This document shows, one piece after another, positions 1 through 8,650 of a stretch of DNA of 64,000 nt. Under the pieces are notes generated by a model. The model worked only from the letters and a program-made list of their open reading frames with translations, was not told where the DNA came from and ran no database searches. The translations under genes were made by a program, and so were the position numbers. The stretch comes from an uncultured Aquimarina sp. (GTDB taxonomy: Bacteria; Bacteroidota; Bacteroidia; Flavobacteriales; Flavobacteriaceae). Where the stretch lies: positions 22,803 through 86,802 of the forward strand of contig CALGLV010000022.1 of NCBI GenBank assembly GCA_937958985.1, read 5' to 3'. Position 1 is the stretch's first letter. Every line of letters begins with the position of its first letter.

Positions 1-10
1 TAATATTATG

Positions 11-661
11 CTATTTTATTAAAAGCTCTTGCGCCTGTAATAATGTAGGGAAACTATATGCACAACCTGCTTTTTTCAAAACTTCTGCCGAATGTTGTGT
101 TTCTATTCCTACGGCAATCATACCCGCCTCTATACCTGCTGTTGCACCTGCAACGCTATCTTCAAAAACAATAACATTCCCAAAATCAGCTTCTGCTATT
201 CCTAAAGCTTTTGCGAGCATAATATAAGGCTGTGGGTTGGGTTTTGGGAACTTATAATCTTCAACTCCAAAAAATACTGAAAAATCTATTTCTAACTGTT
301 GAATACTGTTACTAATAAATTGCTTCGTAGCATTACTCGCTATTCCGTAGGGTATTTTTTGTTCTTTTAATAAATTTGATATTTCCTTTACTCCTGGCAA
401 AAGTTTAGGAGGAGTTGTCCCTGAGTGCAACTTCTCCCCTTTTAAATCATACAATATTTTAGCTTGCTCTTTCTTTCCTACTAAATCACATAAACACTCT
501 GAAATAATCATAGGTGATTTTCCTTCTAAATTATCTGGAAAAGTTCCTAAATCTTTTTGAAAGAGTTCAAAAAAGGCATCTTTCCATGCCTTATAATGAA
601 CTTCAAAACTATTTACTACTACTCCATCAAAATCGAATAATACTGCTTTAGCTTTTATCAT
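11..661 (-). CDS. HAD-family hydrolase, beta-phosphoglucomutase-like
   Basis: A 216-residue haloacid dehalogenase-superfamily protein. The nucleophile motif is D10-F-D12-G-V; motif II is S109-N110, the conserved lysine is K140 (FPKP) and the acidic motif is E167-D168. H22 and W26 (HYKAW) in the helical cap match the HxxAW element of beta-phosphoglucomutases, so the substrate is probably a sugar phosphate such as beta-glucose 1-phosphate; another sugar-phosphate phosphatase role is possible. No signal peptide is seen, so it is cytoplasmic. Its ATG overlaps the stop of the upstream flavoprotein gene (ATGA, 4 bases), implying translational coupling. The nearby trehalose and GH15 genes fit a glucose-phosphate role. 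The family is sure, the substrate is inferred. Confidence 0.93.
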   Translation of the reverse strand: MIKAKAVLFDFDGVVVNSFEVHYKAWKDAFFELFQKDLGTFPDNLEGKSPMIISECLCDLVGKKEQAKILYDLKGEKLHSGTTPPKLLPGVKEISNLLKEQKIPYGIASNATKQFISNSIQQLEIDFSVFFGVEDYKFPKPNPQPYIMLAKALGIAEADFGNVIVFEDSVAGATAGIEAGMIAVGIETQHSAEVLKKAGCAYSFPTLLQAQELLIK

Positions 662-1965
662 ACTTCTTCATTAAAAAGTTTTCCTAAGTAGCCGTTTAAA
701 AACTTATTTGTAGGGTCTAATTTTTTACGCAATTCTTTAAATTCATTCCATTTAGGATATAATTTATTTAGCTCTTCATCTTTGGCTTTAAAACGTTTGG
801 CCCAATGTGGTCTTCCACCGTATTTTAAGAAAACTTCCTCTATAGTATGAAAAGCCTCATAAGTATCTGCCGTTGGAGCATTCCTAGTAACACAACCTAG
901 AGTTACGGTATCTTGCTTGTAAGCATAACTTAACCACGATTTATCCGCAGAAAGAAAACGCACATCCATAGGAATGTGAATAAATGAATCATTTTTCCAA
1001 CTATTAATTACTTTTTTCAATTCCTCAAAAGCTTGTGGGAATTTATCCAAGGCTATCGTCCATTCGGCAAGTTCAATTGTTGACCCCCTAGATTTTGTTA
1101 CTGTGGCTTGGTATAAACTACCCTTGTGTTCTTTTTTACTACTAAAAAAGGCTTTGTATAAAATATTATTCGCTATATAAGTAATCCAAGGAAACTTATG
1201 ACTGTATTTGTAAAGTATTTTTGAAGCTGTTCTTCGATGCTTTAAATAAGCTGGACCTAAGTTTTCTTGAATTGGCGTCTCTGGGTCTATCTTTTTTCCT
1301 CTGATTACATAACCTGTATCGGTATGAGGTAACCATAAAATGCGAAGGAATTCATATTTTTTTAAATCGCTTTTAATTCTAGGTAACCAAACATTATCTT
1401 TTTCGGGCCCTTCATGAAGGTGTAGGGTATAATTTTCTACACATCTAATTTTAACCGTAGATATAACTCCTAAAACACCAAGCGATACTCTATAGGTATC
1501 TATCAATTCATCTCCTTCACTAATAACAGTAATTGTACCATCGGTATTTATAACACGAAACTCTACAACATAGTCTGCCATAATTTTCCCGGATGTTCCG
1601 TGAGTTCCTGTAGCCAAGGCACCACCTAAGGTAATGGTATTAATATCTGGCAAGCAAGGAATACACCATCCTTTTGCTTCTACCGCTTCTATAAGGTCTT
1701 GAAGTTTTATTCCAGCCTGTACAGTAATTTCGCGGTTATTGTCATTATAGCTTAAAATTTGGTCATATTCTCTAATATCAATTAGACTAGCTACTCCTGC
1801 ACAAATATCCGCTGAAGACTGCTTGTTACCAAAAAACCTAACTTTTTCAGCTTCCCTTATTACTTTCTGTAAATCCTCTTCTGTTTTTACAAAAAAAAGT
1901 TCTTTAAAGGGATGTTTAATATTTTCATTCCAACTCGTCCAAACGGATTCTTTTTCTTTGATCAT
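658..1965 (-). CDS. FAD-linked oxidase, D-arabinono-1,4-lactone oxidase family
   Basis: A 435-residue flavoprotein of the aldonolactone oxidase type. The N-terminal half is a PCMH-type FAD domain with the ATGTHGTSGK stretch that contacts FAD. The C-terminal half is an ALO domain with the family motif HWxK (RPHWAK, residues 385-390). Members oxidise aldonolactones or sugar alcohols. At the position that usually carries the flavin-linking histidine (G-S-R-H-S type) this protein reads G46-N-K-Q49-S, so FAD is probably bound non-covalently. It is coupled by a 4-base overlap to the downstream HAD gene and lies downstream of the trehalose synthase gene, separated from it by a terminator-like hairpin. 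The substrate is unknown. Confidence 0.92.
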   Translation of the reverse strand: MIKEKESVWTSWNENIKHPFKELFFVKTEEDLQKVIREAEKVRFFGNKQSSADICAGVASLIDIREYDQILSYNDNNREITVQAGIKLQDLIEAVEAKGWCIPCLPDINTITLGGALATGTHGTSGKIMADYVVEFRVINTDGTITVISEGDELIDTYRVSLGVLGVISTVKIRCVENYTLHLHEGPEKDNVWLPRIKSDLKKYEFLRILWLPHTDTGYVIRGKKIDPETPIQENLGPAYLKHRRTASKILYKYSHKFPWITYIANNILYKAFFSSKKEHKGSLYQATVTKSRGSTIELAEWTIALDKFPQAFEELKKVINSWKNDSFIHIPMDVRFLSADKSWLSYAYKQDTVTLGCVTRNAPTADTYEAFHTIEEVFLKYGGRPHWAKRFKAKDEELNKLYPKWNEFKELRKKLDPTNKFLNGYLGKLFNEEV

Positions 1966-1982
1966 TCTTGTAATTTATAAGA

Positions 1983-2038
1983 CAAAAAAATACTGCTTAA
2001 ATAAACAATAGAAACGCTATTTAGTTTACTTAAGCAGT
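1983..2038 (-). terminator. Intrinsic terminator after the trehalose synthase gene
   Basis: Read on the minus strand, a 15-base stem with one mismatch (arms at 1992-2006 and 2024-2038, ACTGCTTAAATAAAC against GTTTACTTAAGCAGT) is followed directly by a run of seven T. It lies 131 bases past the stop of the trehalose synthase/phosphatase gene and just before the flavoprotein start at 1965, so it should separate the two transcripts or act as an attenuator in the flavoprotein leader. Confidence 0.65.
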
Positions 2039-2168
2039 TCAAATTTACACATGATTTATGATACCAAGTGTGGCTTTATTTATTGTTTAACATAATATTG
2101 GTTTTAAAGATTTTGTAACATATAGTTATTTTTTTTCATTAATTGATAAACAAAAAACTACTCAATTG

Positions 2169-4379
2169 TTAACTATTTGCAAAATCTTTCACCAACTCTC
2201 TTACCTGAGTGGTTCCATCAATATAATACTTTGCAATCGTTTTTTTAAGTCCCACTTTAACTGTGTACGTATTTTCGGGAAGTTCTTTAAACATAAACTC
2301 ATCTGTCCAATCATCGCCAATAGAAAATATAAAATCGTGTTTTTTTCCTAAAAGCATTTTACAGGCGGACCTTCCTTTATTTACCCCACTTACTTTAATT
2401 TCGATAACCTTATCTCCTTCTAAAATTTCTAGATTATTATTAGCTATTAAATCTTGAAGTGTTGATTTTAACTGATTTGCTCTACGCTGTCCTAAATCGG
2501 GATCGGTGTTTCTAAAATGCCAGGCAACAGAAAAAGCTTTTTCCTCGATTAACGACCCAGGAGTACGATCGGTAAAACGTTCTAAAACTGGAATAATTAC
2601 CTCAAACCAATCATTGGTTAGGGCTTCGAGCATTTCCCACTCTTTTTTACCATCTTTAAACCATGCTCCGTGTTCGGTAATTAATTTATAGTCTTTGTGT
2701 CCAAACCATTTGTTAAAGGTGAATTTATCACGTCCCGTAATTAGTACTAATTCTGTTTTAGGATCGGCATGAATTTTATCTAACAAATCAAATAATTCTG
2801 GTTTAGGGTATGCACTTTCGGGTAGTTTTTCAAAAGGTGCTAAAGTACCGTCGTAATCAAAAAACAAAATTCTACTTTTAGAATTTTTATAATCATTCAT
2901 TAAACGCTGCCTTCTATCAGCATTTAATTTTTTAATTTGTTGCTGTTCATTATCTTTCGTAGTTTCTTCTAAAGTTTCCATAAAATCTTTAGCCCAGCGC
3001 TCTACATTGTAACGTTTTAAACGTTTTTGAAGTGCTGTATTACGTTCTATCTGTTCTTCTTTAGGCATTTCAAGTGCTTGCTTAAGTGTATCGGCAACCT
3101 CTTCGTAATTATTAGGATTAATTAATAGCGTTTCACTCATTTCCTGCGAAGCCCCCGTCATTTCACTTAAAATAAGTACGCCTGTTTTGTCTTCCCTGCA
3201 AGCTATATATTCTTTTGCAACCAAGTTCATCCCATCCCGTAAAGGGGTTAATAAAGCCACTTCACAAGAGGTATATAAATCAATTAAATTTTCAAAAGGA
3301 AGCGATCTATAGAAATACCAAATAGGTGTCCAACCTATATCTGAAAATTTCCCATTAATGCGCCCTACTAATTGATCTACTTCATTCTTTAGTAGCTGAT
3401 ATTGTGGCACATTAGAACGCGAAGGAACCGCCAACATTACCAAGCGTACTTTCCCTTTAAATTCTGGGTACTTATCTAAAAAATATTCAAAAGCAAGTAG
3501 CCTGCTTGGAATACCTTTAGTATAATCTAATCGGTCAATACTTAATACCAATGATGTTTCGCCGTTTTTGCTTAAATGCTTATCGATTTCTAACTGTACG
3601 TCGCTTTTTTCTTTTCCGCGTAAAGCGTTATTTTCTTTTGCTGCAGTGGCAAATTTATCATAATCTATTCCCATTGGAAAAGAATCTGCTTTAACTGTCC
3701 TATCTTCTAATAAAATAGTATTAAAGTCAATATTATATCCTAAAATTCGTTGTACCGAACTTAAAAAGTGGCGTTCATACTCATAGGTATGAAATCCTAA
3801 AACATCCGCTCCTAGCATTCCTTCTAAAATTTCTTCCCTCCATGGTAATGTTCTAAATACTTCGTACGATGGAAAAGGAATATGTAAAAAGAATCCTATG
3901 CTTACATCTGGTCGTAATTCTCTTATATATTTTGCAAGTACTAATAGTTGATAATCGTGAATCCAAATAGTGTCACCTTCTTCAATATTAGAAACTACAA
4001 CTGCTGCAAATTTTCTATTTACAGTTTTATATATTTCCCAATCAGCTAACTCAAATTCGGCATATTCCATAAAATAATGAAACAAGGGCCAAATAGTTTT
4101 ATTACTAAACCCGAAATAAAAACCATTTACCTCTTCTTGAGATAAGTTTACCGAAGCACATTGGTTTTTATTTAGCTCCTTTTCCACCTTTTCTTCTAAT
4201 TCGGGAGTCAATTCTTCACTTACCAACCCACTCCAACCTATCCAAAGTCCATTACTATCTCGGTGTACAGATTTCATTCCTGTTGCCAATCCGCCAACAC
4301 TAGGGGTTGCTATTACATCGTTTTTATCAATTTCTAATTGAACGGGTAGTCTATTTGAGATTATAATAGTTTTGCTCAT
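2169..4379 (-). CDS. Bifunctional trehalose-6-phosphate synthase/phosphatase
   Basis: A 736-residue fusion of OtsA-like (GT20, about residues 1-470) and OtsB-like (HAD phosphatase, about 490-736) domains. It makes trehalose 6-phosphate from UDP-glucose and glucose 6-phosphate and then removes the phosphate. Synthase residues are visible: D142 in HDYQ, R283 and K288 in IDRLDYTKG, and the RDGMNLVAKEY stretch at 381-391. The phosphatase domain has D508-Y-D510-G-T, LITGRD and GDDWTDE. No signal peptide is present. The fusion is usual in Bacteroidota. It is transcribed divergently from the GH15 gene across about 90 bases, with no exact TAnnTTTG match on either strand there. Probable role: compatible solute and stress protectant. 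Confidence 0.97.
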   Translation of the reverse strand: MSKTIIISNRLPVQLEIDKNDVIATPSVGGLATGMKSVHRDSNGLWIGWSGLVSEELTPELEEKVEKELNKNQCASVNLSQEEVNGFYFGFSNKTIWPLFHYFMEYAEFELADWEIYKTVNRKFAAVVVSNIEEGDTIWIHDYQLLVLAKYIRELRPDVSIGFFLHIPFPSYEVFRTLPWREEILEGMLGADVLGFHTYEYERHFLSSVQRILGYNIDFNTILLEDRTVKADSFPMGIDYDKFATAAKENNALRGKEKSDVQLEIDKHLSKNGETSLVLSIDRLDYTKGIPSRLLAFEYFLDKYPEFKGKVRLVMLAVPSRSNVPQYQLLKNEVDQLVGRINGKFSDIGWTPIWYFYRSLPFENLIDLYTSCEVALLTPLRDGMNLVAKEYIACREDKTGVLILSEMTGASQEMSETLLINPNNYEEVADTLKQALEMPKEEQIERNTALQKRLKRYNVERWAKDFMETLEETTKDNEQQQIKKLNADRRQRLMNDYKNSKSRILFFDYDGTLAPFEKLPESAYPKPELFDLLDKIHADPKTELVLITGRDKFTFNKWFGHKDYKLITEHGAWFKDGKKEWEMLEALTNDWFEVIIPVLERFTDRTPGSLIEEKAFSVAWHFRNTDPDLGQRRANQLKSTLQDLIANNNLEILEGDKVIEIKVSGVNKGRSACKMLLGKKHDFIFSIGDDWTDEFMFKELPENTYTVKVGLKKTIAKYYIDGTTQVRELVKDFANS

Positions 4380-4470
4380 CTAGTTTATTTTTAAGCTGAA
4401 TTTATTTCTATTTTTTGGTAAATTACATCAAATTAAGACGATTACGTTTACTCATATAATAAATATTTTA

Positions 4471-6285
4471 ATGCCTATGAATAATCTAGATTACGGAATT
4501 ATTGGAAATTGCCAAAGCGCCGCTTTAATCTCAAAAACAGGTTCACTGGAGTGGTGTTGCCTTCCTAATTTTGATTCGGCTTCAGCTTTTGCTAAAATTT
4601 TAGACGAAAGTAAAGGGGGGAGTTTTGATATTATAGTTTCCGAGAATTACGAAATCTCACAAAAGTATATTCAATCTACAAACATTTTAGTAACCAAATG
4701 GGATAACGGTACAGATGCTTTTGAATTTATTGATTTTATGCCTCGATACAAAGAAGAAGCTAACGATTCCTATTACACTCAACCGGAAATTATTCGATAT
4801 GTAAATCATCTCAAAGGAAAACCAACCTTTAGCGTAAATTATAATCCTAAATTAAATTACGCCAAAGGAGAAACCGTTAATGAAACCAACGGCGATTATA
4901 TCCGTTCACAATATAATGAAGATACCTATGAGTCTCTTTTTTTATATTCGAGCTTTGATTATAATTCCATACTTGAAGGTGAAGAAATTGAATTAACGGA
5001 CAGCCATGGATATTTTTTAATTAGTTATCACGAAAAAATACTTTCGCAGTCTATAAAACGAGAGTTTTTAAAATTAGAACGTACACGTGTATATTGGATG
5101 AATTGGTCCGAAAAAACTACGGAATATAAGCATTATAATAACGAAATACTCCGTAGCGCATTAGTGCTAAAGTTATTAAGTTATGAACAGTCTGGGGCTG
5201 TACTTGCTGCGGCTACCACTTCTTTACCGGAAACCATTGGTGAAGTTCGTAACTGGGATTATCGTTTTTGTTGGATTCGAGATGCATCGATGGTTATTAA
5301 AGTAATTTCTGGATTAGGACACACTCGTGTTGCCAAACGATTTTTAGAATTCATAATTAGTGTTATTCCTGTTAAGGATGAAAAAATGCAAATTATGTAT
5401 GGTATTAACGGTCAAAAAAATCTTACCGAAGAAATTTTAGATCATTTAGAAGGTTATAAAGGTTCGGACCCTGTTCGTGTTGGTAATGCTGCGTATGAGC
5501 AAAAACAAAATGATATTTACGGTATTTTATTAGATGTAATTTACCAACAATTTTTAGAGTTTAACAATACACTTAGTAATAGCGAAGAGCTTTGGACTAT
5601 TAGTAAGAGTATGGTTAACATTGTTAAAAACAACTGGAAAAAAGCCGATAAAGGGATTTGGGAATTCCGTACCGAAGAGCGCCATTTTACCTTTTCAAAA
5701 TTACTTTGCTGGGTAGCTGTGGATAGAGCTATAAAAATAGCCGAACTTATAGGTAAAAAAGCCGATCACAATAAATGGATTAACTTAAGAGACGAAATTC
5801 ATAAAGATATTTATGACAATGCATGGAATGAAGAAGTACAGGCCTACACTCAATCTTACGGGTCTGATGACTTGGATGCTTCTACCTTATTAATGGAAAA
5901 CTATGGTTTTATAGATGCCAAAGACCCTCGATTTGTATCGACCGTACAAGCTACAGAAAGAGAACTTTGTAATGATGGCCTTATGTATCGTTATAAAAAT
6001 AAAGATGATTTTGGCTTGCCATCCTCTTCCTTTACTATATGTACTTTTTGGATGATTAACAGTTTATATAAAATTGGAGAACGTAAAAAAGCAAAAAAAT
6101 ATTTTGATCAGTTACTTAGTTATAGTAATCATTTGGGGCTATTTAGTGAAGATGTCGATTTTAAATCAAAACGTCTACTAGGAAATTTTCCACAAGCTTA
6201 TTCGCACCTTGCTTTAATTGAAGCAGCAATTAATTTTTCAGGAGGTTTCAGTGATGAAGAAGAATTAATGTCAGTAATTCACTAA
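4471..6285 (+). CDS. Glycoside hydrolase family 15 protein (glucoamylase/trehalase-like)
   Basis: A 604-residue cytoplasmic GH15 enzyme with no signal peptide. The N-terminal beta-sandwich begins YGIIGNCQSAALI; the catalytic (alpha/alpha)6 barrel begins near NWDYRFCWIRDAS (261-273). The expected general acid is E398 in GIWEFR and the general base E560 in LGLFSEDVD; the end LLGNFPQAYSHLALI is typical of the family. Bacterial GH15 members include glucoamylases, glucodextranases and trehalases. Head-to-head placement with trehalose-6-P synthase makes trehalose hydrolysis a reasonable guess, but this is context rather than proof. ATG at 4471 and at 4477 (MNNLDYG) are both possible starts. Confidence 0.95.
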   Translation: MPMNNLDYGIIGNCQSAALISKTGSLEWCCLPNFDSASAFAKILDESKGGSFDIIVSENYEISQKYIQSTNILVTKWDNGTDAFEFIDFMPRYKEEANDSYYTQPEIIRYVNHLKGKPTFSVNYNPKLNYAKGETVNETNGDYIRSQYNEDTYESLFLYSSFDYNSILEGEEIELTDSHGYFLISYHEKILSQSIKREFLKLERTRVYWMNWSEKTTEYKHYNNEILRSALVLKLLSYEQSGAVLAAATTSLPETIGEVRNWDYRFCWIRDASMVIKVISGLGHTRVAKRFLEFIISVIPVKDEKMQIMYGINGQKNLTEEILDHLEGYKGSDPVRVGNAAYEQKQNDIYGILLDVIYQQFLEFNNTLSNSEELWTISKSMVNIVKNNWKKADKGIWEFRTEERHFTFSKLLCWVAVDRAIKIAELIGKKADHNKWINLRDEIHKDIYDNAWNEEVQAYTQSYGSDDLDASTLLMENYGFIDAKDPRFVSTVQATERELCNDGLMYRYKNKDDFGLPSSSFTICTFWMINSLYKIGERKKAKKYFDQLLSYSNHLGLFSEDVDFKSKRLLGNFPQAYSHLALIEAAINFSGGFSDEEELMSVIH

Positions 6286-6311
6286 ATTACAGTGCATTTC
6301 ATAAAAACTGA

Positions 6312-6947
6312 ATGAACAATAAACTAAAAATTATACTATTATTTATTTGTATACTCCCCATAACTTTAATTTTCACCTCAAATTTTCTAATTGAAGAAAA
6401 TGCTATAGATAAAACATTTACAAACTCAACCTTTATTAATAAAAATAAGGTTGGGCTAGTACTTGGTACTTCAAAATTTTTAAGAGGTGGTGGCGTAAAT
6501 TTATATTTTCAATACCGAATTGATGCCGCCGTTGAATTATACCAAAAAGGTAAAATTAATTTTATTTTAGTAAGTGGTGACAATGGCTCCAAGTACTATG
6601 ATGAGCCCACTGCTTTTAAAAAAGAACTTATAAAAAATGGCATCCCTAAAAATAGAATTTTTTTAGATTATGCGGGATTTAGAACTTTAGATTCTGTTAT
6701 TAGAGCCAAGGAGGTTTTTGGGCAGTCAAACATAACTATAATTTCTCAAAAGTTCCACAACGAAAGGGCTATTTATATTGCCGAAAAACACGGCATATCT
6801 GCTATAGGCTTTAACGCCAAAGATGTTACAGCAAAATATGGTTTAAAAACTAGAATTAGAGAATATTTCGCAAAAACAAAAGCTTTCTTAGATATTATAT
6901 TTGGAAAAAAACCTAAGTTTTTAGGAAGTAAAATTGAAATAAAATAA
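6312..6947 (+). CDS. SanA/ElyC-like membrane protein (DUF218 family)
   Basis: A 211-residue protein with one N-terminal hydrophobic segment (about residues 5-24) followed by a DUF218/SanA-type Rossmann-like domain: VGLVLGTS, FILVSGDNG, the E-P-T-A-F segment and the ISQKFHNERAIYIA block. SanA in Escherichia coli is an inner-membrane protein affecting envelope permeability and vancomycin exclusion at high temperature; the biochemical reaction is not settled. It starts 26 bases after the GH15 gene on the same strand and may be co-transcribed, although the functions do not obviously connect. Confidence 0.9.
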   Translation: MNNKLKIILLFICILPITLIFTSNFLIEENAIDKTFTNSTFINKNKVGLVLGTSKFLRGGGVNLYFQYRIDAAVELYQKGKINFILVSGDNGSKYYDEPTAFKKELIKNGIPKNRIFLDYAGFRTLDSVIRAKEVFGQSNITIISQKFHNERAIYIAEKHGISAIGFNAKDVTAKYGLKTRIREYFAKTKAFLDIIFGKKPKFLGSKIEIK

Positions 6948-7052
6948 GGTTTATAGTTTGTAATTCTTCACACAAAATCAGTATGTTGTATTTAAAACTT
7001 AGAAGATCTTAAATTGAGTTTTCTTTTTCTATAACAAAATTAAATTCAGTAT

Positions 7053-7060
7053 TAAATTTG
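7053..7060 (+). promoter_or_regulatory. Exact TAnnTTTG match overlapping the esterase TTG start
   Basis: TAAATTTG matches the Bacteroidota -7 consensus exactly, but it covers the TTG (7058-7060) that would start the esterase gene. If it is a true promoter, translation must begin downstream, for example at the in-frame TTG at 7073. No clear -33 TTTG is seen at the right distance, so chance in AT-rich DNA is possible. Confidence 0.3.
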
Positions 7061-7705
7061 AAAAAAAATAAATTGGGAAAATCAGTCAATTATAATACTA
7101 CAACTACTTACGATACTTTAAATAAGTACACCTCAAAGACCAAAAATGTTTGGTTAGTTTTCCATGGTATTGGCTATTTGAGTCGTTTTTTTATTCGGCA
7201 CTTTAATCAATTAAATGCCGACGATAATTATATTATATGTCCTCAAGCACCTTCTAAGTATTATAAGGACAGTTTATACAAACGCGTTGGAGCATCGTGG
7301 TTGACAAAAGAAAATACTGCAGTAGAAATCGAAAATGTTTTAAATTATATTGATGCTGTTATTGCAAAGGAAGCTATAGATTTTGATTCTGTAAATTTTA
7401 TAGTGCTTGGGTATTCACAAGGAGTTAGTATTGCTACAAGGTGGCTTTCAAATCGCAAGCAATTTTGCAATCGATTAATTATGATTTCAGGTGTATTCCC
7501 TAAAGAATTAGTTGCAACTAATTTTAGCCATTTACCCAATCTTATAACATACCATACCGTGGGTGAAAACGACGAAATTTTTGACCCCGTAAATGTTAAA
7601 AAACAAGAGAATCGTTTAATTGAATACTTCCCTAAAATCAAAATTATAAATCACGAAGGTGGTCACATATTAGACAATAGTTTATTTAAAAAATATGTAG
7701 ACTAG
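7058..7705 (+). CDS. Alpha/beta hydrolase, phospholipase/carboxylesterase-like
   Basis: A 215-residue alpha/beta hydrolase. It shows the oxyanion segment FHGIGYL, CPQAPSKYY, the nucleophile elbow G-Y-S-Q-G, an acidic residue in the GENDEIF stretch and a late histidine in NHEGGHIL, giving a Ser-Asp-His triad as in small carboxylesterases. No signal peptide is seen. There is no good ATG at the N-terminus: TTG at 7058 gives the full length, while the in-frame TTG at 7073 would shorten it by five residues. A strong bidirectional terminator follows the stop. The natural substrate is unknown. Confidence 0.88.
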   Translation: MKKNKLGKSVNYNTTTTYDTLNKYTSKTKNVWLVFHGIGYLSRFFIRHFNQLNADDNYIICPQAPSKYYKDSLYKRVGASWLTKENTAVEIENVLNYIDAVIAKEAIDFDSVNFIVLGYSQGVSIATRWLSNRKQFCNRLIMISGVFPKELVATNFSHLPNLITYHTVGENDEIFDPVNVKKQENRLIEYFPKIKIINHEGGHILDNSLFKKYVD

Positions 7706-7711
7706 AAACAA

Positions 7712-7745
7712 AAAAGCGGGTGTTTGAAAATTCAAACACCCGCTT
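7712..7745. terminator. Bidirectional intrinsic terminator
   Basis: The near-perfect inverted repeat AAAAGCGGGTGTTTGAA / TTCAAACACCCGCTTTT has A and T tracts on both sides. It lies between the convergent esterase (+) and prohibitin-like (-) genes and can terminate both. Confidence 0.92.
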
Positions 7746-7766
7746 TTAAATTAATTGTATAATCAA

Positions 7767-8579
7767 TTATTTACCTAAAATTAACGGTAAACCATCTTTT
7801 GCCGATCCTACTACTACTATTTTAGCATTAGGCGATTTCGCTAATTCTACCGTAGCTTGTATTCCTTTTTCTTGAAGAATTTTATCGGTTAGGGAAGCAC
7901 TTAATATTCTATTTGCTTCTGCTTTACCCTCTGCATCAATTTTTTGACGTTGCGCTTCTTTTGATGCCTTAGTTAAACGAAATTCATACTCAAGTGATTC
8001 CTGCTCTTGCTTTAATTTACGCTCAATAGCGTCCTTTATAGTAGGTGGCAAAGTAACATCTCTTACTAATATTTCCTCTAAATCTATATATTGCTTTTCT
8101 ACAATTTTTTTAGTTTCCTCAAAAATTTCTTTTTGAATAACATCACGCTTACTCGAATATAATTGCTCTGGCGTGTAACGACCTACTACACTCCTAGCTG
8201 CTGAACGAATAGCTGGTTGTATAATTCGCTGTAGGTAGTTTTTTCCTTTTTCTTTGTGCAATGCCGCAAGGCTTGTATACTTTGGTCTGTACCATGCCGA
8301 TGCTTCTAATACAATTTCCAATCCATTGGAAGATAATACTTGCATTTTCTCAAAAACTTCTTGTTGGCGAACTTCATATACTATTACGTTATTCCATGGT
8401 GCTATAAAATGAAAACCTTCATCTAAAGGCAAATCTTCTGCTAATACACCACCACTAAAAGTTTCATATAAAACTCCTGCTTTTCCTGAGTCTATAGTAA
8501 TTGTTGATTTTGAAATAAAGATAATTGCTATAACAAAAGCTATAATTATTGGTATTCCTATTTTAGGTAATCTTTCCAT
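7767..8579 (-). CDS. Prohibitin-family protein (SPFH/Band 7 domain)
   Basis: A 270-residue membrane-anchored SPFH protein. There is one N-terminal transmembrane segment (about residues 8-24), the Band 7 domain beginning SGKAGVLYETFSGG, and then a charged, probably coiled-coil region (about 175-220, KLKQEQESLEYEFRLTKA). Prohibitin-type proteins form large ring-like membrane assemblies that organise lipid domains and membrane proteases. It lies downstream of the VWA membrane protein gene on the same strand, with a 71-base gap. No specific partner can be read from the sequence. Confidence 0.94.
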   Translation of the reverse strand: MERLPKIGIPIIIAFVIAIIFISKSTITIDSGKAGVLYETFSGGVLAEDLPLDEGFHFIAPWNNVIVYEVRQQEVFEKMQVLSSNGLEIVLEASAWYRPKYTSLAALHKEKGKNYLQRIIQPAIRSAARSVVGRYTPEQLYSSKRDVIQKEIFEETKKIVEKQYIDLEEILVRDVTLPPTIKDAIERKLKQEQESLEYEFRLTKASKEAQRQKIDAEGKAEANRILSASLTDKILQEKGIQATVELAKSPNAKIVVVGSAKDGLPLILGK

Positions 8580-8650
8580 TGTATTAAATATTAATTTGTG
8601 AGTATTCTTATTTTTTAAAGTGATTCATCTTGTATAAAGATGATTATAAA

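Noticed and set aside
4471..6285. GH15 protein as catalytically dead because an expected Glu near residue 518 (the usual E-G-x-F) is Ser
   Set aside because: The likely acid E398 and base E560 are both in their proper motifs; the substituted position is not one of them.
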